Assembly (NCBI GenBank): GCA_015847255.1
Contig: JADLZK010009275.1
Coordinates: forward strand, 62,001 to 126,000
Direction: 5' to 3'
Origin: Hyparrhenia diplandra
Lineage: Eukaryota > Streptophyta > Magnoliopsida > Poales > Poaceae
DNA: 64,000 nucleotides
The translations under genes and the position numbers were made by a program. Below are positions 34,970 through 46,900 of this stretch, in pieces (the stretch's first letter is position 1; each line of letters opens with the position of its first letter). A model generated the notes under the pieces. The model was given only the letters and a program-made list of their open reading frames with translations, ran no database searches and was not told the DNA's origin.

Positions 34970-36430
34970 AGTTTTTTTTTTTTTTTTTCCTATACTAGCA
35001 CTAAACTATTTGAACTGAAACCAAATAACATGCTTTGATCAAACTTTAAAACACACTTTATTCTGAGCATGACCTCTCATCTGCCTGCTGCCTTGTTGCA
35101 CTGGCCAATCATATCCCAGTGAAAAAGTTGATAAAAGCACACACATATTCCTAAAAAAAAAAGAATAATAAGAATCAAAAAGACAAATGAAGGATACAAG
35201 AAAATAAACATCTTGGCCATCTAAAATTCCAAAGAAAGGAACATGTGCTGCACTGATCCAATGTACTGTGTATTTTTGAAGTACAAGACCAGCTCCTGCA
35301 TAGATTGCATCTCACAGGAAGCTATGTCAGCTAATATTAAATTAAATAGTTAATAATTGCACAATATTTTTCAGAACTATATATTGTGATTGTAAGCGGC
35401 ACAACCTGCCATCCATTATTGAACTATTCTGTCTGTTTACAAATATATAAAAATGAACTAATTACTTTGTCATAAACGTCGTATGTTTAAAAAAAGGGAG
35501 GGATTACTTAATTAGTTTCAAGAAAGAGGTTGCTTTGAAGATTGATTTCACCTTGTACGTACGGGCAGAGTATCAGACATGTGGTTTTTTGTCCTAAAAA
35601 AGTGGGGAAATATGTTTGTAACCTGATTTATTTTTAGGATGAATTGTTATTATAGCCCTGTTATTGTAGGATTGTCATGTGAAAAACTCCTTCACTTTTG
35701 CATCCCAGTTTTTTTTTAACTATACTAGCACTAAACTATTTGAACTGAAACCAAATAAGCATGCTTTGATCGAACTCTGAAACACATTTTATTCTGAACA
35801 TGAGCTGTCATCTGCCTGCTGCCTTGTTGCACTGGCCAATCATATCCCAATGAAAAGTTTGATAGAAGTACACACATATTCCTAAAAAAAGAATAATAAG
35901 AATCAAAAAAGACAAATGAAGGATACAAGAAAATAACATATTGGCCATCTAAGATTCCAAAGAAAGGAACATGTGCTGCACCGATCCAATGCACTGTGTT
36001 TTTGTGAAGTAAAATACCAGTTCCTGCATAGGTTGCATCTCACGGGAAGCTATGTCAGCTAATATTAGTTAATAATTGCACAATATTTTCAGAACTATAA
36101 GTTCTGATTGTAAGCAACACAAGCTGCCATCCATTATTGAACTAGTATTCTGTCCGTTTACATATATATAAAAATGAATTAGCTAGCTTGTCCTAAACGT
36201 TGTATATTTTAAAAACAGTGGGATTACTTGATTAGTTTGGAGAAGAGAGGTTGCTTTGAAGATTGATTTGACCTTGTACGTACGGGCAGAGTATCAGACA
36301 TGTGGTTTTTGTCCTAAAAAAAAAGTGGGGAAATATGTTTGTAACCTGTTTTCATTTTAGGATGAATTGTTATTATAGTCCTGTTATTGTAGGATTGTCA
36401 TGTGAAACTAGGAACTATAACTTCTGAAAC
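34970..36430. repeat. 730-base tandem duplication
   Basis: Copy 1 (34970-35699) and copy 2 (35700 to about 36430) align end to end. Both open with a T-tract and TATACTAGCACTAAACTATT. Both continue through TGCCTGCTGCCTTGTTGCAC, GAAAGGAACATGTGCTGCAC and GTACGGGCAGAGTATCAGAC, and close with TATTGTAGGATTGTCATGTG. Differences are scattered point changes and short indels. The unit has no ORF of note. Confidence 0.92.
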
Positions 36431-39400
36431 TCCTTTTTTTTTTTGCAGCCCAGGTAAATTGTAGCCATGCTGAGACATTCAATGTTTATCTGTTATCTCT
36501 ACTGAAAGGCTTCAAGTTGTTTGTCTTTATCACTAAATTGGTGCCAGTGTTGAGGTGAACTTGGAGAAAGAATCGCGCTTCAGTTTGACAATTTATTTGC
36601 TGATGGTTATATAGGATGTCCTTTTTAGAGTTGCGTCTATGGCACGAAGTGATAAACAGTGACATGAACAGATAGCTGCTGTACAATCGATTTTAGCTTT
36701 GAGGCAGAGAGCCCGAGTATTTTTCTTATGCTAGCCGTCAGTTTTATCTTAAGATATTCAACTTTAGTTTAGCTGAATGGTGGGGACTCTATGATTGAAC
36801 TTACACTAACCACCACCAGCCACAGGATCTTTTTTTTGATAAGTATCATCCAATAAGTTTTTGAGTCCTCATATATTCGAACACATAAGATTCCTACGCG
36901 TACAGTTCTGACCAGTTTTGTAGAATCTTGTTGCATGTTAGCCTTCATAATTATGTGTCCATCTATTTGTCCTTTTATCTCCTTAAATCGTTGATGGTAC
37001 CTGGAAGCATGCGGTCCTCTTCGTCGCAAGTAAGCACCGAAGGGAGTTCATTGCATCCAGACGTTTTGCAGTGCAGAAAGCTGTCATACTCGGCTATATT
37101 CATTGACTGGGACACGTTTTCCCTTGTTGCTGGTGACAAAGCTGTTCAGGTACCAAAGCATATCATAGTTCCTACTCCGTATCAATTTCCCTATGGTGTA
37201 GTCATTATGTTCCAAAAAACAAAATCAAGCAGCACGTACATATGAGCCGCACGATACGAAAATCAAGCTAAAGAAAATTAGAGGAGCAACATTTCTTTCC
37301 CCTGAAATTATATGGTGCATCTCAATGCTATTGTTTGGTCTGGGCAGTTAAATTTAACTGTGAGATCCAGCCCCTGACGATCTCAGGAACAAAATGAAAG
37401 GAAACAATAAACCTGGAGGCATCGGAACTTACAAACATGGAGGCAACGGGGCTGAAATTCAGTGGAATTCTTGTGATAATGGTTTGAGGAAATTGCCTTT
37501 CGTAATACTGGAGTAAATCATGTTTGAGTCCTTTGATTTTCCCCCATTTTCTGGGCAGATGGTTGCCGCTATCCACATCCACCTTTACTAAGCACCCTTC
37601 TTCACTCAACCCACTGATAGCGAGAAGTTTACTCTTCTACTACGTAATTTAATCAGCCAGTGGACATTGGTGACTTGTGAACCCCTGAGGCTGATAAGAT
37701 AAACTAGCGCCAAAGGCATCGTTGTCATAGCGTAGAAATCACCAAAAAGAAAATTGGGACAGGTTTGGAGCTGAGGACCAGCACACAACCAACACACAGG
37801 AAAGTGGGGCCAAGGCGAGCTATCGCGATCAACGATTGGCCCCGCGACAGCTCGTCGACTTATTTTCTAAGTATTTTAATCACCCGAATGACGGCTCTCA
37901 TTTCATCTACCATCAATAACCGGCGTTACCATCCAAGTTTCTTTCCCTCTTTCTTCAAACCCTGTCCTTGTCAGTTGCCGTCATTTGTCGGATTGGCCAG
38001 TCTCGGCAGTCAAGTGGAGGAATCTCGCAAGCAATCCCGTCCCGTCCGCGAGGAGGAATCAGGAAATGGTCGCCAGCCACACGCTGTGGTGGAATCATCC
38101 TTTCTCTGTGTGTGTCTATGTGTGGCTGGCATGTAGGGCCCGTTGTAGATGCGTCCACTAATTCCACCTTAATTGAGTCCTGATCAGTTGTCTCACTAGC
38201 TAGGGGGTCTATTGCAGTGCAGCAAACAACACGCAATGCTGAAAGGTGAGATATCACGCTACACGGACATCCGAGCCCACCAATGGCAAAATGGTCCACC
38301 AATGGCAAAATGGAGGCAACAAAGCACGCAATTGACCAAGAATACGGCACTTTTTTTTTTTTTTTTTTTTTTGACAACTAGAATACGGCACTTGAAATCT
38401 CAATGGCATGTCGATATTGCCTTCCCGAGATTCTTGTCTTCTTGCATAGAAATATCATTCTGGTCTTCCCTTGCTACTGCACGAGAGGGTCGTGCATATG
38501 TAGATGAGCAATAATATACTAGATTAATGAACATTAACATGAGCCCACCAATAAGAAGGGAATCCACTCACTCGGGGTAAAGGAGTTTGTTGTCACCTGA
38601 TTTCCTCTTTCACCTTTTGAATCACCATCCAAAGGCTTCTGTATTATGCGAATCCAAAGGCTTTTGTATTGTGCTTAAACGGTGGTTAGAGACCCCGAGT
38701 ATCATCTAGCATGCTTGGGTTCAACTCCAAGTGGGAGTGAATAAAACAAGCGCGAATAAAAAATACAAAAAAAATGGGTTGGGTTTTCCCTACTAACTTT
38801 GATAAAAAAAAAGGCTCCGTATTTTCTTCTTCCTCCAACCTGTTGTCTGCGTGCCCCTCTGCTTGCCCTAGACGGCCTTTGTTCTATCGACGCACTAGTG
38901 CTAGCACCATCAAGTTAGACACAACCGTGTCGTGCTCATGGCGACCATCTCCGGCGTCTCCGCCACTACCCCTTTCCACATCATCATCCCTACCTAAGTA
39001 GGTTTCGATCCACCCGCCTCCTCCCGCCTAATGGCGGAACGGCCACCTTTGTGATTGTCAATGTCGTCGAACCAATTGCCCCCACAAAAGCCTTTTAAGG
39101 ACAACAAATTTACAGACAGATAACTATGATTTTAGAAGAGGAACGTTCTAGCCATTAGCGAGCAACTTCCTTCGAGATGCCTTCGACCCACCGGGACCTT
39201 TCAACACGAGTGTTAACATCAAGAATATGAAAGGGTTCCCATGCATGATGGGACATTTTAGCACAAACATTTTGAAGTCACTAGGATGACCCTTTTTAAA
39301 GATTCCCATCTTGGTATGCGCCAATGCAAGGACAACTTAGACCTTGTTTGGTCCACTAATATTGGGAACATATCCAGGTGCAAACTAACCCCTCCGTGCA

Positions 39401-40090
39401 AGCCATGCAAACTCTAATCGGGCCATAGAATGCAGATCAAGGGGTAGCGACGATGATAACCACGAGGGAGGTGGGAGTGAGGATTTGTAAAATGTGATTA
39501 GGAACGGGCGGTTAAGTATAAATTACCTAATCCTCTCGTGTTCTTTGGTTAGTAGCTTTTTAAGAGAAAAATTGAACTCCAAGAGAAATGTTGTATTGTT
39601 TTGTAAAATAGCAAATATGCTATCCCTGAAATTTTGATGGCCATATATAGTCAGCCATAGCTATATAGTCAGCCATAGCCATTTGTTATATGATTTTGTA
39701 AAATAGAAAGTTGTTGTGTATCTCTTCTTATTTTATAAAATAGCTAAACAATAAAATTTGGCTATTATGTTTAGCTAAACTATTGGAGTTGCTTAAAAAA
39801 ATAATAGGAAAGTAGAAATGTTGAATCTTTCATCGGTGCTGAAAGTGTCGCCGTTGTCCCAACCGGTAAGCTGTTGATGAGAGGATTCCAGTGATGATGT
39901 CGCGGATGACGTTTAACTGAGAGGCGGCCCCGTGGAAAGCGACGCTCCAAAGGCAACCGCGATTCCTTCCGACGGATTCCTTCTAACGCCCGTAGCCGTA
40001 GGGGCAGTGTAGTGCACGCGATTCCGACGCCCGTAGGGGCAGTATAGGTTTTTTTTTTTTTAAAGATCAAAGGCCTAGGCCCAGCTTATT
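36431..40090. other. intergenic region without a supported gene
   Basis: Mixed composition. An exon-like stretch at 37009-37149 (frame with RKLSYSAIFIDWDTFSLVAG, ending at CAG|GTACC) may be a gene fragment but is unrecognised. A duplicated 17-base phrase (CACCAATGGCAAAATGG) lies near 38278-38312, and a poly(T) insertion lies at 38351-38379. The rest has no features I can name. Confidence 0.4.
38339..38393 (-). mobile_element. poly(A)-only retroposition scar with target duplication
   Basis: AGAATACGGCAC occurs at 38339-38350 and again at 38380-38391. Between the copies are only T22 and GACAACT. A direct repeat of 12 or more bases around a minus-strand poly(A) tail is the mark of target-primed reverse transcription, truncated almost to the tail. 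Confidence 0.75.
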
Positions 40091-40095
40091 ATATA

Positions 40096-40339
40096 CTCCC
40101 TCCGTCCCAAAAATAAACGATTTTTTTTTGGGTTTTTCGTCCACAAGTTTTTCTTTCGATTTGTAGAAAATACGTATAAGATTTAAATCTCTAAATAAAT
40201 TTGTTAAAAACTAGATCAAAAGATCTTTCCAATGATACTAATTATGTAATATAAATATTAATCCTATTTTAATATATAATTCTTAGGTAGATGTTTACCT
40301 CGGGGAGTGAAAACGTCGTTTATTTTGGGATTTAGGGAG
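40096..40339. mobile_element. Stowaway-type MITE
   Basis: It starts CTCCCTCCGTCCCAAAAATAAACG and ends CGTTTATTTTGGGATTTAGGGAG, with TA on both flanks; 244 bp. Confidence 0.93.
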
Positions 40340-40837
40340 TAATATTGAAAGCTGAAAGAGGTAACTGAGGGGCAGTATAGTTCATGGGGTGGTGGCGTGG
40401 ATGATCTGAGCCCACCGGCCAGCTGCTCCGCACAGAACTGTGGGTAGGACAGATCAGAGAGAAAATATCAGCACAGCACAGCACAGCGGTCTGGTGAACT
40501 GGTTGCCCTGTCGGATTAGGATTTGTCGATCACCGGAGAATACGGTCGCCGACACGCCGTCCCGTCACCTGAGACTATAAAAACTAGCGGCCCTCTGCGA
40601 GCCACGTGGCAGTGGCTATTGTCGCCTAGGGATTCCACGGGTCCCCTTCTAGGCTTTGCCAGGCACCTGAACCGTCCCTTCAGAGTTGATGTGCAACCAA
40701 CGGTCAAACGGTGTTGGTAAAATGATCATGATCTGTGTGTCTGGGTCTGGACTTTGGCGAGCTAGGACAATTACTCAAATTAGGTTTAAAAAAAGGACAA
40801 TTACTCAGATCAAACCAGCGGCTATATATACTATATA

Positions 40838-40961
40838 CTCCCTCCGTCCCTTTATGTATGTCACCAGGGAAACGTGTGCGTGAGGGAAATACGGTTTTCT
40901 AAACGTGTGCGTGAGGAAAAACACGTTTTCTAGAGACAAACATTTAGGGACAGAGAGGGAG
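40838..40961. mobile_element. Stowaway-type MITE
   Basis: It starts CTCCCTCCGTCCCTTTATGT and ends ACATTTAGGGACAGAGAGGGAG, flanked by TA; 124 bp. A GTGTGCGTGAGG motif is repeated inside. Confidence 0.92.
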
Positions 40962-41169
40962 TATAGTGTATATGAATTAAAAGTTATTATATTACCATGG
41001 CTTATATTCTACGCTCTATACTATATTCTCAGATCAAATACAATTTATGTTGATTTGTTGATGCACCTCGAAAGATTAGTGTACTCGCAAAAGTACACTG
41101 TCTTTTCTGTTTGGTAAAGACTAGTTGAGAGTACTACGCAAAACTACATTGGCTCACTTTCGGAGGCCC

Positions 41170-41640
41170 TCGTGGACAAATTTGAATTTTTTTTCTCTGC
41201 GAAAAGGAAGGGGAATTCATTAAATTTGGAAGAGTACATCCCCTTCTGATAAACACCGAAACAAAAAGAAATCGCAAACAAGGACACTAAGGACCCAAAT
41301 GCAAAAATTCATTGGCTTCAGAGAAATCGCCGGTCTTCTTCCGCCGCTCGAAGACCCAAAGACGCCGGCCGTCGACCTCGCCCGTCGGCCGTTGAGGGAG
41401 ACGAATGCATGGAAGACGCCGCAACATCCAACGATTCTCCACCAAGCCGCATTTGTTTCGTTGAAAGAACATCGACAACGTTGAGCCGGTCCGAAAAAGA
41501 ACCCGTGGTCGCCGGGGCACCAACAACCTGGGAAGAGCAAAAGGGAAGACGGCCAACAACAACGCCATGCGAAGTGGTGGCTTATTCCACAACCGACATT
41601 TGAAAGTACACTCTCTCGTAATAATTTTGCAAGATTGGTT
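41170..41640. other. GC-rich TE-like block
   Basis: A GC-rich insert in AT-rich DNA, beginning with AAGGGGAATTCATTAAATTTGG. It has overlapping open frames on both strands (41220-41603) but no recognised domain. It resembles a 3' piece of a retroelement; the family is not assigned. Confidence 0.3.
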
Positions 41641-41758
41641 CCAAATATATTTAGGCTTTTAAAAAAGTGTGTTTTTGTGTTATGAAACTACACTGTGATA
41701 GTAGTATTGCAAAGTTCACTCCGAAAAGAGTGAATTCACCATGTAGAGTATACCAGCA

Positions 41759-41779
41759 AAGAAGAAGAAGAAGAAGAAG
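41759..41779. repeat. (AAG)n microsatellite
   Basis: Seven AAG-type units between CAGCA and TGTTC. Confidence 0.85.
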
Positions 41780-41842
41780 TGTTCTTAAAAGACATAGCGT
41801 GCGATGGCGCGGTTTTTCTACGCTAGCATGCATGACTCTTTA

Positions 41843-41979
41843 CTTTTTTCTCCGCTCCAAATTGTAGTTCATTTTGCTTTACAGATTCATTTGATTTACT
41901 ATGTACCGCAGGCGTAGTGTATAAAGAAAAATCATCGTATCGTAGAAAAGCTAAAGAACTACAATTTAAACGGAGGGAG
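41843..41979. mobile_element. Stowaway-type MITE
   Basis: The left end CTTTTTTCTCCGCTCCAAATTGTAG pairs with the right end CTACAATTTAAACGGAGGGAG. TA occurs on both sides; 137 bp. The left end has lost the CTCCC start. Confidence 0.85.
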
Positions 41980-42059
41980 TATTTATTAATCAGTAGTGAA
42001 GTACGACGGTGTACCTTTCCGATTCTTTTATGAGTGAGTATGCATCTAGAAAGCGTGCA

Positions 42060-42730
42060 CGTATGCACACACGAAGCGTCCTTAACCCTCCAATCTAATT
42101 ATTTCTCTAAACGAATCCCATTCGCATGAACATGCTACAGCAGCACTGTATATACACCGATGACTCATACAACACAAAACACGTAATTAAAAGGTCTGGT
42201 CACAGACGGCAGCTGCCGATTGAACCACTACGATGAAATGATTTTACTGCGTCCACGTCCACCACCAAATTAAGTTGATGACAATCAATTGGCACGTCCA
42301 TAAGAAACCAAAGAGAGCTCAAAAAAGAGGGTACGACGTAGGTGCGCAAGAAAGAGTTCAAAACCCAACGGCACCCAACCAAGAAAAAAAAGTTCTTGGT
42401 GGCCACGAAGAGAGACACCTGTGTTGCGAGCGGAAATATCGAGCTCCAGCTGGTGGTCGCCGGCGGTCCTCGTCGGTCGGTCCAGGGAGCAGAAAGAGGC
42501 CCACCCGCCCGCCCGGCCGACGGCCGTCCGTCCGGTGTAGGGTAGGGCGGGTAGGCAGGCACACAAGTGACAGCAACGGTCGGCCGTGAAATGGTGGTGG
42601 AGCCAAACGACGGAGACGCCGAGACGGACAACAAATCTAGGACCAACAAACACAGTACCTGTAGTTGGGCAATCAGAGCAGATAGTATTAGCCAAACAGC
42701 TCAGTAGTCCCTACCATCATCATTGATCAG
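42060..42730. other. intergenic stretch with GC-rich block
   Basis: A GC-rich block at about 42350-42600 has open frames on both strands that show no recognised domain. I see no gene here. Confidence 0.35.
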
Positions 42731-42889
42731 GGGGCTCTCTTATATTAGGACTAGTGATTTTATTTTGCTACTTATAAATAATTCTTTCAGCTTTCTATCA
42801 TGCCTAGAACAGACTATATTAGGCTAAATTAAACTATCTAACCACTTAATAATACTAGGAGTGCGTTGCTGCGGGAATCACATGTGAAA

Positions 42890-43150
42890 TTATGCATGAA
42901 TAATATTGTTGAATGATGCGGTTTGCTAATGTGAATAGCTTGAACGAAGACATAATGATATGTGCGTGGATGCTGATTTCGGTAATTTATATGAGTGGGA
43001 TGTTCTAAAAAACTTATGCATGAATAATATTGTTAAATGATGTAGTTTGCTAATGTCAATAGCTTGAACGAAGACATAATGATATGTGCGTGGATGCTGA
43101 TAATTTCGGGAATTTATATGATTGAGAATTATATGAGTGGGATGTTCTAG
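42890..43150. repeat. tandem duplication, about 124-base period
   Basis: Each copy starts TATGCATGAATAATATTGTT and contains GAACGAAGACATAATGATAT and GTGCGTGGATGCTGAT. Copy starts are at 42891 and 43015. The second copy has an extra short AT-rich insert. It follows AGTGCGTTGCTGCGGG, a phrase common near ends of grass TEs. Confidence 0.85.
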
Positions 43151-43675
43151 TGGATGTTGATATGGATACTACACATAACAAAATAATTGCTAGTGAGGTT
43201 TTGTTTTTCACTTTTCCTATACTACAGTTGCCTAGTATTTAGTTGTTTTCCCGCACGACGGACACAAAACATCGTAACATCACGTATATATTATGAGAAC
43301 ATCACGTAACATCGATTCTATACTACGCGAACATTATGGCTTGTTCTCGTGTTTGTGCTTATATAGCTTGGCATTGTCTATTATCCTTCCATAGTAAAAA
43401 ATTGTTTATTTGTCATATGTGATTGTACTTATATAGATAAAAATTGTCATTTATTGTTCTCTGATAAAAAAAAATTGTAACTTGTTGATTTGTATCTCTA
43501 CTTATCTTACGTGCCGATGTGTCACAATTTATGATGTTATCTTCTGTGCGTAGTATAGAATTGACGTTCTACGATGTTATCTATGATGTTCGCATAATAT
43601 AAACGTAATGTTCTATTTCCGTCGCCAGGAAAAAAAATCAAAATTCCAAGCGACTAGGAGATAGCAAATCCCTTT

Positions 43676-43818
43676 GTTTTTATTATAAGAGATATATGAC
43701 TACCTGCAAACGAAACAATAGAATGTTTGTGTTGAAATTAGTAGAGCTTGTTTTTATTATAAGAGATATGACTACCTGCAAACTAAACAATCGAATGCTT
43801 GGGTTGAAATTAGTAGAG
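43676..43818. repeat. tandem duplication (74-base period) upstream of the VPE gene
   Basis: GTTTTTATTATAAGAGATAT begins at 43676 and 43750, each followed by GACTACCTGCAAAC and TTGAAATTAGTAGAGC. It lies 180-320 bases before the VPE start codon. Confidence 0.9.
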
Positions 43819-43993
43819 CCCCTTCCGCAACAAATACGAAATGTCACCTCCCGCCGGGCCCCACTTGTGGGCCCAGGGCGAACTCTACGGCGCACGATAA
43901 AAGGAGACGTTGGAAGGAGGCTTTGCTCCCGGACCCCAGCCAAAACCTCCCTTGTTCCCAATTCCCTCTCGCCTTCTTCCCTCCCACGCAACA

Positions 43994-46900
43994 ATGGTGG
44001 CCGCTCGCCTCCGCCTCGCGCTGCTGCTACTCTCCGTGTGCCTCTGCTCCTCCGCGTGGGCGCGCCCACGCCTCGAGCCGACCATCCGCCTGCCGTCCGA
44101 CCGCGCGTCGGCCGACGAAACGGACGACGACGCCGTCGGGACACGGTGGGCCGTGCTCGTCGCCGGCTCCAGCGGCTACTACAACTACCGCCACCAGGTA
44201 CATATATACGCGCCCCGTTCCGCTCCTCTCCGTCTCCGGAGATCGATCGAAACAGGCCCCTCTCGCCCATGCCGCCTCATCGGCTTGGCTGCTTAATTAC
44301 TCGATCCCGTCCCGCTCGCCTAGTTTGATTTCCTTCGTCATGATTTCGCCTTTTGAATGAAATCATCTATGCGAGCAACCTGTAGAACCTGATTCGGGGC
44401 CAGGAGTACGATTTGGATATTTGATAGGACAATTAAAGCTTCTTCAGAGATTATTTCTCGCTGCCCATTCGGTAACTTTAAGAAAGCAAAACTTTAATAA
44501 GTTTTGTCCATTCCACCTACACCACCTGATATAATAATAGTAATATACTAGGAAGATTTTTTCCGTTTTGGTCCACCTCATTCGCCGGCCTTGTGAACTG
44601 GATTCGGTTCTCTTGTTCTGGCTTCACCAGTTTCTTCAGATGGGAAACTGGAAGGCCAGGTAGGTGATGAAACTTCTCTGACTTTTTGGGGCCTACGTGT
44701 CACCATCAGCCGCCGGCATCAGCAACCACTGATAATAAGGCCAAATATACTGTGCTGATATTTTGTACCTGCATAGAAACATTACAATTTAATTATTCAT
44801 ATTAAGTGGAATCAAAATACTGTTCTTACTATGTGCTCGATGTCTGATTGTGTGAGCATCGATCATTCACCTAGCTTATGCTTGTGTTCCAAATTACTAC
44901 TACTAGCATATGACTTTTCCCCTTCTATATTGTACCTCGAAGACTATGTTTACAGGAATCAGGCATGAACCATAATCAGCCCTATGTTTTTATTAACAAA
45001 GAAAGCTTAACTACTAATATAACAGTATCTTTTGTTGGAAGCTAAGACAAGCTCTTTTTTGGATTGGAACTTGCAGGCGGACATCTGCCATGCGTACCAG
45101 ATCATGAAGAAGGGAGGACTCAAGGACGAGAACATCATTGTCTTCATGTACGATGACATCGCGCATAGCTATGAGAATCCGAGGCCCGGTGTCATCATCA
45201 ACCATCCCCAGGGTGGCGATGTCTATGCTGGGGTTCCAAAGGTGATCCATATTTTTATTCCTTGAGTGAATTTTATACTAGTTAGATTAGACATGTTCCA
45301 AGATTTACTTATTACTACTAAGTGGAGCGGTTGTGAAAAGAAAAGTCACATCATGACAGTATTTTTAACCCCGAAAATATCAATAGCACCAACTACTATA
45401 GTGAAAATGACAGAGTGCATAATATTCTCATCAGCCTGACGTCTTTGGCATATTTGTCGTGAAAAACAAAACTGGATTGGTCCACCACAATTTTGTGACG
45501 ATGAAGCTTGGAGAACCTAATTACAATTGAAACTTGCACATATTAATCTGTTTGCTTGAACTTATCAGGCCGATTATCAGCCATGATACAGTGTTTTTTC
45601 TCTCACATCAAAACAGCATCATTTGACATATCAGCCTCAAAAACATCTTTATACTGATAGTTATTCACCCTTAGTCTCAATTTTCCATCCATTTGGCTTA
45701 AATTAATCTGCAAACTGCAGGATTACACTGGACGAGAGGTCAGTGTTGACAATTTCTTTGCTGTTCTGCTTGGCAACAAAACTGCTGTGAAAGGTGGGAG
45801 CGGCAAGGTTGTGGACAGTGGCCCCAATGATCATATCTTTGTTTTCTACAGTGACCATGGAGGTCCTGGTGTCCTTGGTCAGTACTCGCAACTAGTCGTA
45901 ATTGATTTAATTCAGATTAGATGTTTCATTTGATAAAATTTTAGTGCATACATGTACAATCAAAATAGGCACAGTTATTTACTCTGCAAAACAATTTCAG
46001 GAATGCCTACGTATCCATATCTGTACGGTGATGACCTGGTAGATGTCCTGAAGAAGAAGCATGCTGCTGGGACCTACAAAAGCCTGGTATCATTAGTTGT
46101 TTGTTCAGATCTGCTCTGCAGAGTTGTGATAGATGAAGCAATGGCTTGAGGTTTATGTGTATTCTTTCACCTTTTGTAGGTCTTTTACCTTGAAGCATGC
46201 GAATCTGGGAGCATCTTTGAGGGCCTCCTGCCGGATGACATCAATGTGTATGCGACCACCGCGTCAAATGCAGAGGAGAGCAGCTGGGGGACATACTGCC
46301 CTGGCGAGTACCCGAGCCCTCCACCGGAGTATGATACTTGCCTGGGAGACCTGTATAGTGTTTCTTGGATGGAAGACAGGTGCTTGATTTTTCGTGTCTA
46401 TTTCATTGCATTTCAGTACTGTGAAATATTGTCCAGATCCCGCCAAACCAATTCACATGTAGTACCATGGATCTGTGTCTGTTTTGGTTTCATTCACATC
46501 AGTTAGTTAGCAAAGTACTTGATAAACCAATAATTTAGTTAACGTAGTCCCGTGCGGATTTGTTATCTGGGAATGATTAACCAATTAGTATGTACTAATT
46601 CCTGATAACTTGACTACCCTGTTTTTGTTAATTAAAGCCAGATGCTGAAGGATATGCATGTGTTACTTTTTGCTCTACTTTTAGGTGCACATGCTTGTCA
46701 AGAAGTTTATTAATAGTAGTTGTTTTGGACCATGTGCTCTGTACTTAACTTCTTTAAAAAAGAATGATCTGAACATTTCGATTTGCGCACTTTCCTTAAT
46801 GGGATAGAGAAGAAGTGAAGTAGTAGTAAATGATTCTTCACCAGTTGTTGTGCTGCCCTTCCCAGCTCACACTCTACGCTATGATATGGACCAGATGTTA

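Noticed and set aside
42200..42695. Overlapping ORFs on both strands
   Set aside because: Open frames on opposite strands over the same GC-rich bases, no recognisable motif.
42851..43680. Helitron suspected from AGTGCGTTGCTGCGGG
   Set aside because: No TC start, no CTRR end with hairpin could be paired, so the class is not claimed.
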